Of a stretch of DNA of 64,000 bases, positions 60,530 through 64,000 are shown one piece after another. The notes below the pieces were generated by a model, which saw only the letters and a program-made list of their open reading frames with translations, had not been told where the DNA came from and made no database searches. Origin of the DNA: Allobranchiibius sp. CTAmp26 (GTDB taxonomy: Bacteria > Actinomycetota > Actinomycetes > Actinomycetales > Dermatophilaceae); NCBI RefSeq assembly GCF_017565405.1, contig NZ_JAGEKR010000003.1, forward strand, positions 62,001-126,000, read 5' to 3'. The translations under genes and the position numbers were made by a program. Every line of letters begins with the position of its first letter. The stretch's first letter is position 1.

Positions 60530-61771
60530 CTACGGTCGGACGGGCGGCTCACCCGTGTCCTCGTCTGCGAGGTGGCCGGGCTCCCCCGGTGTCTGCTGTC
60601 TGAAGTGGGTGCGCTCACCCGACGCCTGTGTCTCCTCGTCCGCGACCGGAGCCTGTTCTCCCCCGCTCGCCTCCGTCAGGTGCGTGGGCTCACCGGTCCC
60701 GGAATCCCCGTAAGGGGTCCGTGCACCGGTCCCGTCATCCCGGACGACATGGGACGGCTGGGCAGTGCCTTCTTCGCCGAAGGCGGTGCGCTCGCCCGGG
60801 CCCTGATCCTGGGTGTGCGACGGCTGGGCAGTGCCCTGCTCGCCCTGGTCGCCGTAGTGGGTCCGCTCGCCCGTCCCGTCATCCCGGACGAAGTGCGAGG
60901 GCTCACCCGTCCCCTGGTCCTGGACGCGCGACGGCTGGGCAGTGCCCTCTTCGCCGAAAGCAGTGCGCTCACCCGTCCCCTGATCCTGGAGGTGCGACGG
61001 CTGCGAAACGCCCTGCTCGCCCTGGTCGCCGTAGTGGGTCCGCTCACCGGTCCCGTCATCCCGAACGAAGTGCGAGGGCTCACCCGTGCCCTGATCCTGG
61101 ACGTGCGACGGCTGCGCGGTGCCCTGCTCGCCCTGGTCGCCGTAAATGGCCGGCTCGCCCGTCCCCTCGTCCCGGAGGCCGGTGCGGTCTCCCGCGACTC
61201 GGTCGTCGTCGTGGGCGGGAAGGCGCGCACCCTCGGCGTCCGCAGCGTCGGCATGAGCTGGGCCGCCGGTCGCCGTCGCCCCGCGACCGTCGGCGTCCGT
61301 CTGGTGCACCGCCGCGTCGTCGGCGGGCGTCTGCCCGGCCACGGCGGCCGAGGTGCCGGCATCGCGCGTGGCATTCTCGTCGCGGGTCTTGCTGCCGCCC
61401 ACGCGGTTGCCGGCCCGGTCGGTCTCTACGTCGGGGTCGACCTTGTCGGCCTTGCGCAGCGTCTCGTCGTGTTCACGTCGTATCGCGGCCGCGGCCTCCT
61501 GCTCGTGCTGCGCCTCGGTCTCCAGCTCTTGGGCGTGCTGCTCTTGTGCGTCCGCCGTGGCGCGGGCCTCCTGCGCGGACTCGGTCGCGGTCTGCGCCCG
61601 ATCATCGGCCCTCTCGACCGTCGCCTGCCCACGCTCTGCACGGTCCCGCAGGTGATGTGCTTCGCGCCGGTGCGCTCGCTTGCGCGACCTGCTCATGATC
61701 GCGCCGACCAGGGCAACCAGAATGACCACCACGACCACCGCAATGATGATCCACCAGATCTTCGAGTTCAT
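60530..61771 (-). CDS. Membrane-anchored coiled-coil protein with tandem repeats
   Basis: The 413-residue protein has one N-terminal helix (WWIIIAVVVVVILVALVGAIM, residues 6-26), a basic stop (SRSRKRAHRR), a predicted coiled coil (about 33-110, ERGQATVERADDRAQTATESAQ), and a disordered Ala/Asp-rich part. Residues 201-410 are a repeat domain with 11-14-residue units built on GTGEPSH, GTAQPSH and GTGERTH. It lacks Cys. Such proteins are seen in soil actinobacteria; the function is not known. The ATG at 61771 is clear. Confidence 0.85.
   Translation of the reverse strand: MNSKIWWIIIAVVVVVILVALVGAIMSRSRKRAHRREAHHLRDRAERGQATVERADDRAQTATESAQEARATADAQEQHAQELETEAQHEQEAAAAIRREHDETLRKADKVDPDVETDRAGNRVGGSKTRDENATRDAGTSAAVAGQTPADDAAVHQTDADGRGATATGGPAHADAADAEGARLPAHDDDRVAGDRTGLRDEGTGEPAIYGDQGEQGTAQPSHVQDQGTGEPSHFVRDDGTGERTHYGDQGEQGVSQPSHLQDQGTGERTAFGEEGTAQPSRVQDQGTGEPSHFVRDDGTGERTHYGDQGEQGTAQPSHTQDQGPGERTAFGEEGTAQPSHVVRDDGTGARTPYGDSGTGEPTHLTEASGGEQAPVADEETQASGERTHFRQQTPGEPGHLADEDTGEPPVRP
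60542..61171 (-). repeat. Tandem repeats inside the membrane-anchored protein
   Basis: The DNA coding residues 201-410 repeats a short Gly-Thr-Gly unit about 15 times. Two macro-repeats of 59 residues (bases 60947-61123 and 60770-60946) differ at only 5 residues, which marks a recent tandem duplication of about 177 bases. Confidence 0.85.
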
Positions 61772-61936
61772 ATTGAGTGATCCTCCTAGGTAGGGGTCTT
61801 CGGGCTTGCCGTTCGAAACTAGCGGGTAGGCGACCCCTTGCGCACTCCCGTGCTCGAAGCAGTCGCCACCATCACCCGTTCCGAAACAGCACGACGCCCC
61901 GCGATCGACGTACGACCGCGGGGCGAAGTGAGTGGA

Positions 61937-63133
61937 TCAGAAAGCGGATGTGCCGTTCGGGGTGCCGAGGCCGGTCGGGCCGTCGTAACCGCTGCCCGCG
62001 GTGCAGAAGTACGAGCACGACCCGTTGCTACCGCTGGTCACGTCGAACAGACCGGACGTGTTGGCGTAGGGGAGCGTGTTCGCGTAGCCCGCGGTGTTGC
62101 CGGACAAGGCGTAGACCGAGGCGACGATCGGCGACGAGAGCGAGGTGCCGCCGTACTGCGCCCAGGACGACGAGCTCGCCGTGGTGGGCGCGTAGACCGC
62201 GAGGCCCGTGTTCGGGTCGGCATCCGCCGAGACGTCCGCCATGGAACGGCCGGAGCAGTGCGTGACGGCCGAGCTCTGGCCGGCGGGCGCGGTGTTGAGC
62301 GTCGTGCAGCCCGATCCCGAGCCGCTCCAGGCGGTTTCGGTCCAGCCACGCGTGTTGGACGCGGTGTTCAGCGACGTGCCACCGACCGCGGTGACGTAGT
62401 GGGAGGACGCCGGGTAGCTCGCGCCCTGGTAGCCGTTGTCACCCGTGGAGGCCGTGACCGCGATGCCGGGGTGGTTGTAGTAGGTGCCGTAGGTAGAGTC
62501 CGCGCTGTCGCCGCCGCCGTAGCTGTTGGAGATCGCGACCACACCGGCCTTCTTCGCAGCGGTGTTGACTGCCGTGCCGAGGTTGACGTTGGAGGCCGTC
62601 TTGGCCTGCACGAGGAGGATCTTGCAGTCGGGGCACGCGGCCGATACGGCGTCGAGGTCGAGGGCCTGCTCCTGGTCCCAGCCCACGTTCGTGGTCGGGA
62701 GGGAGGTCGTGCTGCCCGACTGGTTCTCGATGGTGAGGCAGCCGTTGGCCACAGTGCAGGCCGACAGACCGAACTGGCTGCGGTAGACGCCCAGGTCGCG
62801 CTCGGCGTTCGGGTACCCGTACGCGTCCACGATGGCTACGGTCCGTCCGCCCGAGTTCAGACCGGTGAGCTTGTACGCGCTGCGGATGTCGGTCGGGGTC
62901 TTGCCGGAGATCGCCCTCGGGGTGATCGACTTGCCGGCGGCGCTGACCGCGGCACCCTTGGTGTTCTCCAACTTCACCGCGAAGCAGGTGGCGTAGCCCT
63001 TCGAGACCTTCTGCGCACACGAATGTGCTTGCTGCACACCAGATCCGGCGGCAGAAGCAGACGGGGTGAGGGCGCCGGTGAGCGCCGAGGCCGAAGCCAG
63101 GGCGAGCGCGGCGATAACGGGGGACTTGCGCAT
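61937..63133 (-). CDS. Secreted sedolisin-like (S53) serine peptidase
   Basis: The 398-residue product has a Sec signal (MRKSPVIAALALASASALTGALTPSASA). The expected catalytic Glu and Asp lie in WDQEQALDLDAV, the oxyanion Asp in STGDNGYQG, and the Ser in GGTSLSSPI. A C-terminal Gly/Thr region (GPTGLGTPNGTSAF) with a Cys pair follows. Compared with classical kumamolisins the pro-domain is short. AAGGAG lies 9 bases before the ATG at 63133. It is probably an extracellular acid-active or broad protease. Confidence 0.87.
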   Translation of the reverse strand: MRKSPVIAALALASASALTGALTPSASAAGSGVQQAHSCAQKVSKGYATCFAVKLENTKGAAVSAAGKSITPRAISGKTPTDIRSAYKLTGLNSGGRTVAIVDAYGYPNAERDLGVYRSQFGLSACTVANGCLTIENQSGSTTSLPTTNVGWDQEQALDLDAVSAACPDCKILLVQAKTASNVNLGTAVNTAAKKAGVVAISNSYGGGDSADSTYGTYYNHPGIAVTASTGDNGYQGASYPASSHYVTAVGGTSLNTASNTRGWTETAWSGSGSGCTTLNTAPAGQSSAVTHCSGRSMADVSADADPNTGLAVYAPTTASSSSWAQYGGTSLSSPIVASVYALSGNTAGYANTLPYANTSGLFDVTSGSNGSCSYFCTAGSGYDGPTGLGTPNGTSAF

Positions 63134-63176
63134 TCGGGATCTCCTTGTTGCGAGGCCGTGCCGGGAAATGTCCGGC

Positions 63177-63200
63177 GAGCCGCAGCCTCTCCGGCGGCTC
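63177..63200. promoter_or_regulatory. Small hairpin in the leader of the secreted peptidase gene
   Basis: GAGCCGC (63177-63183) and GCGGCTC (63194-63200) form 7 base pairs. It lies 44 bases upstream of the ATG at 63133 and may be within the leader. The rest of the 236-base gap (63134-63369) is AT-richer around 63230-63300, consistent with promoters for both directions. Confidence 0.35.
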
Positions 63201-63369
63201 CTCCGAGAACAAGAGCGTGCTACATCTCTGCACACTACTTAGACAACCTCTTGACCGGATCCATAGGGAATTCCCAGGAAAGGCATCGATCTGCTCCAAT
63301 GGTGAAGCAGATCGGCCTTCTTCGCCGCCCGCCGGGAACCGCCGGGAGTCGTCTCGTACCGTGCCCCGT

Positions 63370-64000
63370 ATGACGTCCGCCTCCTCGGTGCCTGCCTTCT
63401 ACACATCCCTCGGGGCGGGGCACTACCGGCCGAGCATCTCTGTGCAGGGAGCATGGCGGCCGGATGAGCAGCACATGGCGCCGGTCAGCGGGCTGATCAC
63501 CGAGGCGCTGGTGCGGCACGAGCACCGCGCAGGCATGCGCATCGCACGGCTCAGTTTCGAGATCCTCGGCCTGATACCCCTGGAAGACCTGCACATCGCG
63601 GTGCGCACGCTGCGCCCGGGACGCACCATCGAACTGTTGGAGGCCGACCTGACGATCGGCAGCAGGACGATCGTGCGGGCGCGGGCGTGGCGCCTGCAGC
63701 TCAGCGACACCACCGACGTACAGGGCAACGAGCTGCCCACGATGCCGCCTCCGCAGGACTGCCTGGACTATCCCGAGGGAGGCACCGAGTGGCAGGGCGC
63801 GTTCATCGCGTCCCTGGAGTGGCGTACGGCGCCCGGTGGCCGGGAGGGCCGCCGCGGGGTGTGGGTGCGCAGCGCCGCCGCCCTCCTGGAGGACGAACCG
63901 GCCGACCCGATCTCGTCATTCGTGATGCTGGTCGACGCCGCCAACGGCAGCGCCACCCGGATGCGGCCGACTCAGATGATGTTCCCGAACGTCGACCTGG
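63370..64000 (+). CDS. Thioesterase-like superfamily protein, cut by the right edge
   Basis: 210 residues are visible without a stop. The start is MTSASSVPAFYTSLGAGHYRPS, followed by GAWRPDEQHMAPVSGLITEALVRHE, FEILGLIPLEDLHIAVRTLRPGRTIELLEADLTIGSRTIVRARAWRL and later VMLVDAANGSA. This matches the double hotdog (TesB-like/PF13622-type) thioesterase superfamily. The ATG at 63370 lies 7 bases after TACCGT, so a leaderless message is possible. The neighbouring acyl-CoA synthetase at 58129 is too far away to claim coupling. Confidence 0.8.
   Translation, partial: MTSASSVPAFYTSLGAGHYRPSISVQGAWRPDEQHMAPVSGLITEALVRHEHRAGMRIARLSFEILGLIPLEDLHIAVRTLRPGRTIELLEADLTIGSRTIVRARAWRLQLSDTTDVQGNELPTMPPPQDCLDYPEGGTEWQGAFIASLEWRTAPGGREGRRGVWVRSAAALLEDEPADPISSFVMLVDAANGSATRMRPTQMMFPNVDL

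Noticed and set aside
60542-61171. CRISPR array
   Set aside because: The repeats are in frame within a protein gene, vary in length and have no spacer pattern.

Overview
The window is a high-GC actinobacterial chromosome segment. The signs are consistent GC-ending codons, GTG and TTG starts, many 4-base start/stop overlaps (ATGA, GTGA, TTGA), an HspR-type heat-shock operon with HAIR-like sites, mycofactocin genes, and a two-gene lycopene cyclase typical of high-GC Gram-positives. A member of the Micrococcales, perhaps near Dermacoccaceae, fits, but this is inference from gene content only. There is no rRNA, tRNA, insertion sequence, phage or CRISPR array that I can see.

Layout. 1-8478: redox-cofactor region. 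A MoxR-type ATPase (cut by the left edge) and an iron-type alcohol dehydrogenase of the NDMA-dependent methanol dehydrogenase kind read leftward. Divergent to them is a tightly overlapped mycofactocin operon, mftA-mftB-mftC-mftE-SDR-mftF-mftD, with an SDR oxidoreductase built into it. 8617-17081: ordinary enzymes, secreted hydrolases and two regulator/target pairs (MarR with SDR and membrane protein, TetR with an MFS pump), each with a palindromic operator. 17160-21360: dnaK-grpE-dnaJ-hspR. 21602-31743: assorted enzymes, several unknown proteins and a nucleobase permease. 31780-39086: a carotenoid operon (idi, acyltransferase, glycosyltransferase, P450, membrane protein, crtI, crtB, crtYe, crtYf) that predicts a cyclised, hydroxylated, glycosylated and acylated carotenoid. 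39279-46006: membrane proteins and a cluster of stress genes with two MarR regulators (YceI, OsmC, DODA-type dioxygenase). 46026-53474: a sedolisin protease and a DeoR-linked sugar ABC importer with two permeases. 53479-64000: MFS exporter, copper ATPase with a CsoR-type operator, acyl-CoA synthetase, DoxX-like protein, a membrane-anchored tandem-repeat protein, a secreted sedolisin-like protease, and a thioesterase-like gene cut by the right edge.

How parts may work together. Mycofactocin is made from the C-terminal Val-Tyr of MftA by MftB/C/E/D and glycosylated by MftF. The adjacent methanol-type dehydrogenase and the embedded SDR are expected to be its clients. The MoxR ATPase may mature the metal enzyme. 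In the carotenoid operon the P450 would supply hydroxyl groups for the glycosyltransferase, and the acyltransferase would esterify the sugar. Many intergenic gaps hold strong inverted repeats, some of which look like a dispersed hairpin family, and several genes appear to have leaderless promoters.
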